Shown in pieces: positions 1 through 7,415 of a DNA stretch of 12,402 nt; the stretch's first letter is position 1; each line of letters begins with the position of its first letter. The notes under the pieces are model-generated. The model worked only from the letters and a program-made list of their open reading frames with translations. It did no database searches and was not told where the DNA came from. The translations under genes were made by a program, and so were the position numbers. Source of the DNA: CAZVXI01 sp964631295 (lineage in GTDB: Bacteria; Planctomycetota; Phycisphaerae; Phycisphaerales; SM1A02); contig CAZVXI010000089.1 in NCBI GenBank assembly GCA_964631295.1, positions 1-12,402 on the forward strand, given 5' to 3'.

Positions 1-1
1 T

Positions 2-2341
2 GGCGTTGATGGCTCCTGCACAGTGATCGATGACGGTCGAGGCATGCCGCTCGATCCCATGAAGCATGAGAACCCGAAGATCGACGGCAAACCGGCGGTC
101 GAAGTGATCTTGACTCAGCTTCACGCGGGTGGGAAGTTTGATGACAACGCATACAAAGTGTCCGGCGGTCTGCACGGCGTGGGCATCAAGTGCGTGAATG
201 CATTAGCTGAGTGGACCGAAGTCGAAGTCGTCAAAGACGGCAAGGTCTACATGGTGAGTTTCGGGCGAGGCGAACTCGTCAAGCCGCTTCATGTTCTTGC
301 AGAGCGCAAGGATGCAACCGCAGAGAATCCTCGCAAGACCGGTACGAAGATCAGCTTCCTTCCCGATTCGCAGATCTTCCCAGACATCAACTTCCGCTTT
401 GAAACGATGATCGCGCGGCTGCGCGAACTCTCGTACTTGAATCCCGGCGTGCGGATTCGCCTGATCGACGAACGCGTCGATAAATCCGGGAAAATCCGGG
501 AAGAACAGTTCTTCTCAGAAGATGGCCTCGCGGGATATGTGGCGCACCTCAATCGGTCGAAGACCACGGTCGGGCCAGTCATCCGCATGACGCGCGATGA
601 AGGTGAAACTGGTATCACGTGTGACATCGCGATCCAGTACACAGACAGCACGAACGAGTTGATGCTCGCGTTCGGGAACAACATCACGAACCCCGATGGC
701 GGCACGCATGTCACGGGCTTCAAGACTTCCATCACACGCACAATCAACACGTACGCAAAGCGTAACAACCTGCTCAAGGACATCACTCCAAGTGGCGATG
801 ACCTCCGCGAGGGCCTGACTGCGATCATCTCGGTGAAACTGCCGGAGCCACAGTTCAACAACCAGACAAAAGAGAAACTGCTCAACCCTGAGGCAGAGGG
901 ATTTGTCAGCCAGGCCGTCACGGAGCAACTCGGCTCATGGCTTGAGGAAAATCCTTCCGAGGCCAAGACCATCTGCATGAAGGCCGTGCTCGCGGCCCAA
1001 GCGCGTGAAGCAGCACGCAAGGCGCGCGAAGCAATCAAGCGAAAGGGGGCGCTTGACTCAGGCGGCATGCCTCAGAAACTCGCTGATTGCGCGACGAACG
1101 ATGTCGATCGCAGTGAGATTTTCATCGTCGAAGGTGACTCCGCTGGCGGCTCTGCCAAAGGAGGCCGCGACCATGACACACAGGCGATCCTCCCGTTGCG
1201 AGGAAAGATCCTGAACGTCGAGAAAGCGCGCATCGACAAGGTGCTTGGCTTCGAAGAGATCCGCGTGCTGATCCAGGCGCTTCAATGCGGCATCGGCGAA
1301 GACTTTGATATCGCCAAGCTGCGTTACGGCCGTGTCATCATCATGACCGACGCCGATGTCGATGGTTCGCACATTCGCACGCTGTTGCTCACGTTCTTCT
1401 TCCGCCAGATGCCAGAGTTGATTCGACAATGCCGCGTGTATCTTGCGCAGCCGCCGCTGTATCAGGTCACGCGTGGCGGCAAGAGCCAGTACGTGCTCAA
1501 CGAAAGTCGCATGACGCAGGTGCTCACAAGCCTTGCAATGGGCAACTCGGTGCTGACGATTCGCGATGACGAAGGCAAGGAACAACATCGTATCGGAGGC
1601 GAAGACCTTGCACGGCTCATTCAGTTGCTGCAACGATTGCAGGAGTTGGCGACGGTCGTCGAGCGGCGCGGCATGGCATTCGGCGACATGCTCAAGACCC
1701 GCGATGACGATCCGAACGGCAACGGCAGCCTCCCAACACACCGGTTGAGTTGGCCGGGCCATGATGTGCTGTGCTGGTCGGAAGATCGGGCGACTGAGTT
1801 GATCGCAACGCACGACCTGTTGCTTGATGATCTCGGCGGCGAGGGGGGCGGCGGCTCTGCCACAAGCAATGGAGATCGTTCGCGAGTTGCCATGCTTCGT
1901 GAACTTCACGAGAACCGCGAACTCGAGAAGTTGTTTACCCGCCTCGGCCAGTTCAAGATAGACATCAGCGATTACACGCTTGTTCATCGCGAGGCGGTGA
2001 CTGGCGAGCGACTGCCAACGCGCTTCGCATGGGTCACGGACCCGGGGGGCGACAAGGAAACGACTATCGAGGCAGCAAATCTCCCAGCGATTATGTCGAC
2101 GCTGCTCGATGTCGGGCGACGTGGTATGGAAGTAAAACGTTACAAAGGTCTTGGTGAGATGAACCCGGAGGAACTCTGGGAGACCACCATGGACCCGGAG
2201 AAGCGCACCTTACTCCGCGTGACATGGGACACTGCGTCACAGGCAGACGAACTGTTCACGACACTGATGGGCGAGAATGTCGAGAATCGCCGGAGTTACA
2301 TCGAACGTCACGCACTCGAAGTGAAAAACCTCGATATCTGA
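2..2341 (+). CDS. gyrB: DNA gyrase subunit B, 5' partial
   Basis: ATPase subunit of the type IIA topoisomerase that introduces negative supercoils into DNA together with GyrA. The reading frame is open to the left edge and encodes GVDGSCTVIDDGRGMP, so the GTG at 23 is internal and roughly the first 80 residues lie outside the window. Numbering from that GTG, the GHKL ATP site is visible as DDGRGMP (3-9) and GGLHGVG (48-54), the transducer lysine loop as QTKEKL (281-286), the TOPRIM glutamate motif as EGDSAGG (370-376), the metal-binding motif as DADVDGSH (443-450), and the C-terminal signature as RYKGLGEMN (706-714). About 200 residues separate TOPRIM from RYKGLGEM, including a glycine-rich linker near 605-612. 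The protein ends in KNLDI, a normal GyrB end, so the stop at 2339-2341 is genuine. No clear terminator follows. The downstream gene is convergent. Confidence 0.97.
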   Translation, partial: GVDGSCTVIDDGRGMPLDPMKHENPKIDGKPAVEVILTQLHAGGKFDDNAYKVSGGLHGVGIKCVNALAEWTEVEVVKDGKVYMVSFGRGELVKPLHVLAERKDATAENPRKTGTKISFLPDSQIFPDINFRFETMIARLRELSYLNPGVRIRLIDERVDKSGKIREEQFFSEDGLAGYVAHLNRSKTTVGPVIRMTRDEGETGITCDIAIQYTDSTNELMLAFGNNITNPDGGTHVTGFKTSITRTINTYAKRNNLLKDITPSGDDLREGLTAIISVKLPEPQFNNQTKEKLLNPEAEGFVSQAVTEQLGSWLEENPSEAKTICMKAVLAAQAREAARKAREAIKRKGALDSGGMPQKLADCATNDVDRSEIFIVEGDSAGGSAKGGRDHDTQAILPLRGKILNVEKARIDKVLGFEEIRVLIQALQCGIGEDFDIAKLRYGRVIIMTDADVDGSHIRTLLLTFFFRQMPELIRQCRVYLAQPPLYQVTRGGKSQYVLNESRMTQVLTSLAMGNSVLTIRDDEGKEQHRIGGEDLARLIQLLQRLQELATVVERRGMAFGDMLKTRDDDPNGNGSLPTHRLSWPGHDVLCWSEDRATELIATHDLLLDDLGGEGGGGSATSNGDRSRVAMLRELHENRELEKLFTRLGQFKIDISDYTLVHREAVTGERLPTRFAWVTDPGGDKETTIEAANLPAIMSTLLDVGRRGMEVKRYKGLGEMNPEELWETTMDPEKRTLLRVTWDTASQADELFTTLMGENVENRRSYIERHALEVKNLDI

Positions 2342-2455
2342 ACTCGCGCAGACCACGCAACACACGATCGCTCTGATGCGAACGGCGACGGGCATGTGAA
2401 CCTCACAGACCTGCTGCGAGTGCTTGCGCACTGGGGCACCGAGTGTTGGGATTGA
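2342..2455 (+). pseudogene. Orphan dockerin-like C-terminal fragment, in frame after gyrB
   Basis: Immediately after the gyrB stop codon, the same frame stays open for 37 codons to a TGA at 2453-2455. It encodes a single dockerin-type calcium loop, DANGDGHVNLTD (positions 1, 3, 5, 9 and 12 are D, N, D, N, D), followed by a helix LLRVLAHWG and the end TECWD. Tails like this close many secreted proteins of Phycisphaerae (knowledge of the group). There is no ATG, GTG or TTG before the calcium loop and no room for an upstream gene, so it cannot be translated alone. The likely reading is the remnant of a deleted or rearranged gene whose 3' end was left beside gyrB. Translation by readthrough of the gyrB TGA is possible but not supported by anything visible. 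Confidence 0.65.
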
Positions 2456-2466
2456 CTGTCGCGATA

Positions 2467-3678
2467 TCACCCAAGGATCCCGAAGCGACCTGTCGAGTTG
2501 TGCGGTGGTGCATGGTTGAAGCGATCGGGCGCGAAGAATGCAGAATCGAACGCCCCGGTGTGATCTGATCCGGCGATCATCGCTGCCAGGCCGAGGCCGA
2601 TCGAAGGCGCGAGTTTGAATCCGTGCCCGCTGAAGCCCGCTGCGATCCAGCATCCCGGCTTACCAGGTGCCGGCACAGGTCCCACCAGCGCGTGCGCATC
2701 CGGAGACATCGTGTACAAGCCGCTGCCTGCTGCTGCGAACGTGGCTTCAGCGAACGCCGGCAGCCGTTCAATAAGAGTGTCACGCACATTGTTGACAAAG
2801 GTCGGCTCAGCGGTTTCATCGAAGTGGTCCGGTTCGCGCACGATGGCCTTCTCGTCGTATGACAACCAGCCCGCTCGAATCCAGCCAGCATGCTCTGGCT
2901 TCCGATACGCGCCAGTCGTGAGATCAGCCAGGATCGGCCCGACATATGCATCGCTTCGCTCTGATGCGCGGAAGAAGGACTGTTGGGAGCGAATCGCATG
3001 CAGCGGCAGGTCAAAACCCATCCGCAAACCGATGTTCCATGCCCATGGTCCAGCGCAGTTGACAACCACTGGTGTGAGGATGTTCTGTGCACGATCATTC
3101 AGAACAAACTTGCGATGATCACCGGATCTGCCTTGGCGAATGTCGAAGACTTCCGTGCCGAAATAGATCGTCACGCCGGCGCTGCGAGCAATATCTGCCA
3201 GCGCGTGCAATGTCTTCATAGGATCAACATACGCCGGATCATGTTCGATCGCCGTGACTTCATTATCCGCAATCTGCAATGCCGGATACCGCGAGCGAAT
3301 CGCCTTTGCGTCCAGCAGTTCCACATCCACGCCGATTGATTGCTGTAACTGCACGTTGCGTTCGAGTGTGTCGCGGCCATCAGGGCCGGCAACGAACAGC
3401 ATACCGCACTGTGTAAAGCCGATGTCATGGCCGGTGTTCTCAGCAAAGTCCCGATACACAGCGAGCGACTCTCGTGCCATCCGAATCGTGACTTCATGCG
3501 AATAGTGCTGCCGAATAATCGCTCCCGATCGGCCGGATGACCCCGCGCCAAGGTGCCTGCGTTCCAGGATGATGATGTGTTCGACGCCATGCTTTGCCAA
3601 TTCGATGGCTGTGAACAAGCCCATGACGCCTGCGCCAATGATGGCAACATCTGCTTCGATGATGTCGAAGTCATTCAT
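2467..3678 (-). CDS. FAD-dependent oxidoreductase of the D-amino acid oxidase/sarcosine oxidase family
   Basis: A 403-residue flavoprotein, probably an amine or amino acid oxidase or dehydrogenase acting in the cytoplasm. The N-terminal Rossmann motif is IIGAGVMG (13-20), followed by an acidic strand end at ER (39-40) and the FAD-contacting stretch GAGSSGRSGA. NCAGPWA (207-213) and the C-terminal GFSGHGFKLAPSIG (348-361) are typical of the DAO fold, and SPDAHALVGP (325-334) resembles sarcosine oxidase beta subunits, which have a similar length of about 400. The substrate cannot be read from the sequence. The start at 3678 is chosen because GAAGGG lies 7 bases upstream; an earlier in-frame ATG at 3771 would add 31 residues before the FAD strand and run 82 bases into queC. 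The gene lies 11 bases after queC and is probably co-transcribed with it. The short C-terminal tail after DRF is not typical of the core family. Confidence 0.88.
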   Translation of the reverse strand: MNDFDIIEADVAIIGAGVMGLFTAIELAKHGVEHIIILERRHLGAGSSGRSGAIIRQHYSHEVTIRMARESLAVYRDFAENTGHDIGFTQCGMLFVAGPDGRDTLERNVQLQQSIGVDVELLDAKAIRSRYPALQIADNEVTAIEHDPAYVDPMKTLHALADIARSAGVTIYFGTEVFDIRQGRSGDHRKFVLNDRAQNILTPVVVNCAGPWAWNIGLRMGFDLPLHAIRSQQSFFRASERSDAYVGPILADLTTGAYRKPEHAGWIRAGWLSYDEKAIVREPDHFDETAEPTFVNNVRDTLIERLPAFAEATFAAAGSGLYTMSPDAHALVGPVPAPGKPGCWIAAGFSGHGFKLAPSIGLGLAAMIAGSDHTGAFDSAFFAPDRFNHAPPHNSTGRFGILG

Positions 3679-3685
3679 GCACGTA

Positions 3686-3690
3686 CCCTT
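3686..3690 (-). promoter_or_regulatory. Ribosome binding site of the FAD oxidoreductase
   Basis: AAGGG on the minus strand, 7 bases before the ATG at 3678. Its first A is also the last base of the queC stop codon (TGA-AGGG), so ribosomes terminating on queC end on top of this site. This fixes the start of the downstream gene and suggests translational coupling. Confidence 0.6.
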
Positions 3691-4442
3691 CACGCCCGGA
3701 ATGAAGATGATCCGTCCAGAGCAGGATCGGCCACATTGGCATCGGCAAAGCCACGCGCTCGAAGCATGCATGCGTCACAGTTACAACAAGGCCGGTATTC
3801 GGCATTATCGCCGGTCGTGATCGGGTCGTAGCAACTCAGTGTATTTGCGTAGTCCACGCCGAGTGCAAGTCCGCGCTGAATGATCTGCGCCTTGGTCAGT
3901 TCGAGAAGCGGTGCTCGGATGGTCGCCGGGTTTCCTTCAACGCCACGCCGGGTCGCCAGTGCAGCCATTGCCTGAAACGCCTCGATATATTCAGGCCGGC
4001 AATCCGGGTAACCCGAGTAGTCGACCGCATTCACACCTATGAAGATGTCATCTGCATCAACCACTTCTGCAAACGCGAGCGCGAAACTCAGGAAGATCGT
4101 ATTCCGGGCCGGCACATAGGTAACGGGTATCTCATCGTCTGCATTGACGTTGTTGTCAAGGTGATCGTGTACGAGGCGGCCGTGCGGTACCGCAAGATCA
4201 TCAGTGAGTGCAGAACCGCCGAACAATCGCAGATCGATCGTGACGATGCGATGATCCTCGACGTCCGCCGCCGCCGCGACACGTGTTGCTGCTGTCAGTT
4301 CGAAACGATGCCGCTGCCCGTAGTCGAACGTGAGTGCGTGGCAGGAATAGCCCATTGCCTGCGCCATGGCGAGCACGGTTGCAGAATCCAGACCGCCGGA
4401 AAGCAGTACGACAGCGGGCCGGCCTTGTTCGGGTCCAGTCAT
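3690..4442 (-). CDS. queC: 7-cyano-7-deazaguanine synthase QueC
   Basis: Converts 7-carboxy-7-deazaguanine to preQ0 with ATP and ammonia, a step in making queuosine for tRNA (and in some bacteria deazaguanine DNA modifications). It is 250 residues long, against about 220-240 in the family. The PP-loop SGGLDSAT (residues 15-22) binds ATP. DYGQRH, TYVPARN and GVNAVDYSGYPDCRP are characteristic QueC blocks. The zinc site is SCYDP followed by RPCCNCDACMLRARGF, supplying the expected four cysteines plus one extra. There are no other queuosine genes in the window. It lies 51 bases after the LON-domain gene and 11 before the FAD oxidoreductase. No Shine-Dalgarno sequence is evident ahead of the ATG at 4442, but no better in-frame start is visible. 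Confidence 0.95.
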   Translation of the reverse strand: MTGPEQGRPAVVLLSGGLDSATVLAMAQAMGYSCHALTFDYGQRHRFELTAATRVAAAADVEDHRIVTIDLRLFGGSALTDDLAVPHGRLVHDHLDNNVNADDEIPVTYVPARNTIFLSFALAFAEVVDADDIFIGVNAVDYSGYPDCRPEYIEAFQAMAALATRRGVEGNPATIRAPLLELTKAQIIQRGLALGVDYANTLSCYDPITTGDNAEYRPCCNCDACMLRARGFADANVADPALDGSSSFRA

Positions 4443-4493
4443 GTCAGCAGATGATAACGGCAGTGGACACGCACGCTTGCATCGCCAGGCAAC

Positions 4494-5195
4494 TCAGTTC
4501 CAGCTCACACCCTTGGGCCAGCGCGGATGACTCTGCTGTTCGGCCCGGGCAATCAGCGAATCGATCGAACAAATCTCACGGCAGAGCAGATGTGCACGCC
4601 GACGAGGATCCGGCTCGGCGAGCAATAAGTAGCGAGTATTCGTATCGCGGACGAGTGCAAATCCGATCAACTCAACGAGTGCCTGTGTTGGCAGTTCTTC
4701 CCGATCGAACCATTCGATCAATCCATCGATGCATCGCAGCCGTTGCAGACGATCACGCTGAAGCAGGGTGTGCAGCCGCTTGCGGACATCGGTCATTGGT
4801 GCGGGTGTGTCTTCGAGCTGTTCAAGCGGCGTCAGGATTGCTGAGCGGTAGAGTCGATCACCTTGTGGCTCAAAAACCTCACGGATCCGTGCCCTGCACA
4901 CACCATGCACGAGCACGTTGTAACGTCCATCATCAAGAGGCTCATGCTGAACAATCTGCCCGATGCACACCGCCGGGAGCAGCGCCGGGTGGCCAATGGT
5001 CTTCTCTGTCGGCGCATTCCCACTGAGGACCGCCATGGCAATCTGACCAGAGGCATCAAGCGACTCAGCGATCATCTGTCGATAACGCAGTTCGAAGATG
5101 TGAAGCGGCTGCACTGCGTGAGGCAACAGGACCGTTTCCTCCAGCGGGAACAGAGGCATTGGCTTGGCAAAGTTGATGCAGACGACGTCGCTCAT
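4494..5195 (-). CDS. Stand-alone LON substrate-binding domain protein
   Basis: A 233-residue protein matching the N-terminal substrate-binding domain of Lon protease without its AAA+ and protease parts. The domain opens with MPLFPLEETVLLPHAVQPLHIFE (about residues 12-35, described here in pieces: PLFPLEETVLLP then PLHIFELRYRQM), and continues with LLPAVCIGQIVQHEPLDDGRYNVLVHGVCRARI, the usual beta-rich core; the C-terminal third is helical. No catalytic residues are present. Bacterial proteins of this type are widespread and their role is unknown; binding unfolded substrates is the family inference. The ATG at 5195 has no good Shine-Dalgarno; a TATTAT box sits 9 bases upstream, so a leaderless transcript is possible. 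The next gene, queC, starts 51 bases downstream. Confidence 0.88.
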   Translation of the reverse strand: MSDVVCINFAKPMPLFPLEETVLLPHAVQPLHIFELRYRQMIAESLDASGQIAMAVLSGNAPTEKTIGHPALLPAVCIGQIVQHEPLDDGRYNVLVHGVCRARIREVFEPQGDRLYRSAILTPLEQLEDTPAPMTDVRKRLHTLLQRDRLQRLRCIDGLIEWFDREELPTQALVELIGFALVRDTNTRYLLLAEPDPRRRAHLLCREICSIDSLIARAEQQSHPRWPKGVSWN

Positions 5196-5202
5196 CTAGC
5201 AC

Positions 5203-5240
5203 AATAATAGGCGGCCCGCCCGCTCGTCGGACGCGCCGCC
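5203..5240 (-). terminator. GC-rich hairpin between the HDOD and LON-domain genes
   Basis: On the minus strand an outer stem GGCGGC/GCCGCC (plus-strand arms 5210-5215 and 5235-5240) encloses a second stem GTCCG/CGGGC with a five-base loop ACGAG, and is followed by TATTATT. It begins about 28 bases after the HDOD stop codon. The shape fits an intrinsic terminator for the HDOD gene, although the U tract is interrupted. The TATTAT could also serve as a -10 box for the LON-domain gene. Confidence 0.4.
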
Positions 5241-5268
5241 TTCGATTCGAACGTGCATGTCGGAAGCG

Positions 5269-6156
5269 TTACCGGAAGGTGCCTTCGACCTCTTCGTAGA
5301 GTTGCGGCAGCGCTTCGCACACCTGCTGCACCTGCTCATCACTCATTCGCAGTTCAGACAATACCGCCGGATCAATGTCGAGCGATGTCAGGTCGCCACG
5401 GAAGCCGAAGCCGCTCTTCGCAGCGATGCGATCGGCCAGATAAACGACAGACACGAGTGTGCGGTTACCGGCCGGTAAGTCGAGTGGCGTATGGTGGAAG
5501 CCGGTGACGTAGCCGAAACTCTTCGGAAACTTCCAGGCCTCGCACAGACGCGAACCAAACGCACAGTGGTCGGCACCGATCCCGCGCATCTCGACTTCGC
5601 GCATCTCATTTTTCGGCACGCCATCCGTGTCCATGTCCAGTTCGTCGAAGACCCGCACAAGTTCATCGCGGCAGGCCTGCATTTCAACCATGATGCCGAT
5701 GTCGTGAATCAAGCCGGCAAGAAACGCTTCGTCAGGCAGACCGAGTTGCAACTTGTCGCACACGCTCTTTGCTGCCGCTGCCGTGGCGATTGAGTGTATC
5801 CAAAGATCGCGCGCTGAGAACTGTGGGCACAGTTCCCCGCCGCGAAAGAGCTTCGTCAGGGACGCAGCGATCGCGATGTTCTTCACCGCGTTGAGTCCGA
5901 GCAGCACAATCGCGCGGTTGATCGAACCGATCTGCCGAGGCAGCCCGTAGAACGCCGAGTTGACAACCTTGAGGATACGACTGCACAACGCGGGGTCATT
6001 CGCGATCACCTGGTGCAGATCCTGAGCAGTGCTCTTGGGATCTTCGACAAGTTCGATGATCTTGACTGTGATCTCCGGCAGTGTGGCGATGTGGCTGATG
6101 CTCTTGATCGCCGTATCGACAACCGCGGCCTGTTCTGCTGTAACGCTGACGCTCAT
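5269..6156 (-). CDS. HDOD domain signalling protein
   Basis: A single-domain HDOD protein of 295 residues, a family derived from HD phosphohydrolases and linked to bacterial signalling, often with motility, development or stress control. The characteristic first half is present: LPEITVKIIELVEDP (26-40), DPALCSRILKVVNSAFYG (54-71) and the INRAIVLLG block (79-87). Several HD-like residues remain (LIHDIG at 149-154, GADH at 194-197, FHHTP at 220-224), so some metal binding cannot be excluded, although family members are generally thought to be non-enzymatic. There is no receiver, GGDEF or membrane segment. The start is supported by GAGGGG 7 bases upstream. It is separated from the glycosylation operon by 146 bases with an inverted repeat, so it is probably its own unit. 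A link to motility is a guess from the neighbours. Confidence 0.92.
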   Translation of the reverse strand: MSVSVTAEQAAVVDTAIKSISHIATLPEITVKIIELVEDPKSTAQDLHQVIANDPALCSRILKVVNSAFYGLPRQIGSINRAIVLLGLNAVKNIAIAASLTKLFRGGELCPQFSARDLWIHSIATAAAAKSVCDKLQLGLPDEAFLAGLIHDIGIMVEMQACRDELVRVFDELDMDTDGVPKNEMREVEMRGIGADHCAFGSRLCEAWKFPKSFGYVTGFHHTPLDLPAGNRTLVSVVYLADRIAAKSGFGFRGDLTSLDIDPAVLSELRMSDEQVQQVCEALPQLYEEVEGTFR

Positions 6157-6163
6157 TTCGCTG

Positions 6164-6169
6164 CCCCTC
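6164..6169 (-). promoter_or_regulatory. Ribosome binding site of the HDOD gene
   Basis: GAGGGG on the minus strand, 7 bases before the ATG at 6156. It is the strongest Shine-Dalgarno match noticed in the window and confirms that start. No convincing -35/-10 pair could be picked out in the 80 bases upstream. Confidence 0.65.
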
Positions 6170-6241
6170 GCTCGCGCCGGTCTCGTGTTATGAAGCGCGT
6201 AGGTGGCAGATCGGCCCTCTGTGCGGGTAACTTGATTGCGC

Positions 6242-6289
6242 GGATCGGATTTGCGCTGAGCCTGAGGTGAGATAACGCAAAGCCGATCC
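6242..6289 (-). repeat. 14-bp inverted repeat after the neuC-type gene
   Basis: Arms GGATCGGATTTGCG (6242-6255) and CGCAAAGCCGATCC (6276-6289) are complementary at 13 of 14 positions (A against G at 6249/6282), around a 20-base loop. On the minus strand it begins 13 bases after the neuC-type stop at 6303. The stem could end or protect the glycosylation transcript. No T run follows on either strand, so it is not a textbook intrinsic terminator; a protein-binding site is the alternative. Confidence 0.6.
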
Positions 6290-6302
6290 AGTTGCGGCGC
6301 TG

Positions 6303-7415
6303 TTAATATCTGTTCCGTTTGCGCAGGTTACCCGCTGCCCGCGCGACGCGAGACAGCAGGTCCGCAACGCGCCGTCCGGTATGGCCATCGCCATACGGAT
6401 GTTCGGGGTGCGTTGGTCGTGCGGCCCGCGAAGCACGCTCCAATGCTTTCGTCACATCCTGGTGAGTCGCCTGTCCAACGTCGATTACGTTGGCGGGTCG
6501 TTCCCGGCCGGCCTGTCGGGAGCCCACATTCACACAGGGTACGCCAAGTACAGCGCATTCGATCAGGCCCGCACTGCTGTTTCCAACGATCATCCGTACA
6601 CGTTTCAATAGACCGATAAACTCTCTTCTGGGCAGGTGAGTCAACCACCGAACATTACTGCTATCAATCGCCGTGGTGACGCCTTCCCAGCCGGCATCCC
6701 GGTTTGGATGCATCGCGAGCGTCGGGCCGGTTGTAAGACATGCTTCGATCACCTGTTGCGCATCACCTTGCTCGGTTTCAACATCGCGCCCGATCGGATG
6801 CATGAGGAACAGGATCTCAGGTTGACCCAAGGCATTGAACTGTGCGTCGCCCATGGCGGGAATATCAAAGATGCCGTCAACAGCGGGGGAGCCGACGACA
6901 TGCACACTGTTCGGATCTTCACCCATCGCAATGATGCGATCTGCCGATTGCTGTGTTGCAGGCAGATGGAGATGAGCGAGTTTCGTGATCGCGTGCCGTA
7001 TTGCCTCGTCGGCAATGCCCTCTGCACGGTCACCTCCATGCAGGTGAGCAAGCATGAATCCACCAATAGACGCGGCGCTCGCACCAGCAAACGCCTCAAT
7101 ACGATCACCGAGCACAACAACGCATGCAGGTTGCACCTCTGCCAGATGCTCAGCGATGCGAGAAATGCCTCGTCCAAGAGCGCGAGCATCGGCGAGCCTG
7201 CCTGTCTCTCCTTGTCGCTGCATTTCGACAGTCCGCACGTTGCCGTACCGCCCGCGAACCTCAGCGATTGTTGGACTTGGCGGAAGCAGATGTGTCCCGG
7301 TAGCGATCACAACGAGTTGCAAATCATCGCACGTGTTGATCTGATCCAACACAGTTTGCAGCAAGCCAAACTCGGCGCGCGTACCTGTGATGACCACGAT
7401 CGGAAAGCCGCTCAC
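6303..7415 (-). CDS. neuC: UDP-N-acetylglucosamine 2-epimerase (hydrolysing), NeuC/LegG type
   Basis: Hydrolyses and epimerises a UDP-HexNAc to the free N-acetylmannosamine-type sugar that feeds the NeuB-type synthase. It is 370 residues long, normal for the family. Diagnostic blocks are TGTRAEFGLL (10-19), LGDRIEA (102-108), HLHGGDRAEG (124-133) with DEAIRHAITKLAH after it, MHPNRD (235-240) and GNSSAGLIE (278-286). Usual NeuC proteins read HxHGGEVTEG where this one has GGDRAEG. The substrate may be UDP-GlcNAc (sialic acid route) or UDP-diacetyl-bacillosamine (legionaminic route); the sequence does not settle this. The start is a GTG at 7415 that overlaps the stop of the NeuB-type gene by 4 bases (GTGA), with GGAG 10 bases upstream; the next internal Met is near residue 65, after the first motif. 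It is the last gene of the four-gene unit. The tail is basic (RKRNRY). Confidence 0.9.
   Translation of the reverse strand: MSGFPIVVITGTRAEFGLLQTVLDQINTCDDLQLVVIATGTHLLPPSPTIAEVRGRYGNVRTVEMQRQGETGRLADARALGRGISRIAEHLAEVQPACVVVLGDRIEAFAGASAASIGGFMLAHLHGGDRAEGIADEAIRHAITKLAHLHLPATQQSADRIIAMGEDPNSVHVVGSPAVDGIFDIPAMGDAQFNALGQPEILFLMHPIGRDVETEQGDAQQVIEACLTTGPTLAMHPNRDAGWEGVTTAIDSSNVRWLTHLPRREFIGLLKRVRMIVGNSSAGLIECAVLGVPCVNVGSRQAGRERPANVIDVGQATHQDVTKALERASRAARPTHPEHPYGDGHTGRRVADLLSRVARAAGNLRKRNRY

Noticed and set aside
23..25. GTG as the start of gyrB
   Set aside because: The upstream codons encode GVDGSCTV, which is conserved GyrB sequence leading into DDGRGMP, so the gene begins outside the window.
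1058..1987. 309-codon open frame on the minus strand inside gyrB
   Set aside because: It lies antisense to the TOPRIM-encoding part of gyrB and shows no family features.
2339..2341. Programmed readthrough of the gyrB TGA
   Set aside because: The dockerin-like frame alone is not evidence of readthrough; no stimulatory structure or known readthrough context was seen, so it is mentioned only as a possibility.
3679..3771. Upstream ATG for the FAD oxidoreductase
   Set aside because: It would add 31 cysteine-rich residues before the FAD strand and overlap queC by 82 bases; the ATG at 3678 has a good ribosome binding site.
5242..5252. Palindromic TTCGATTCGAA after the HDOD gene
   Set aside because: The loop would be a single base, too short for an RNA hairpin, and one occurrence does not support an operator.
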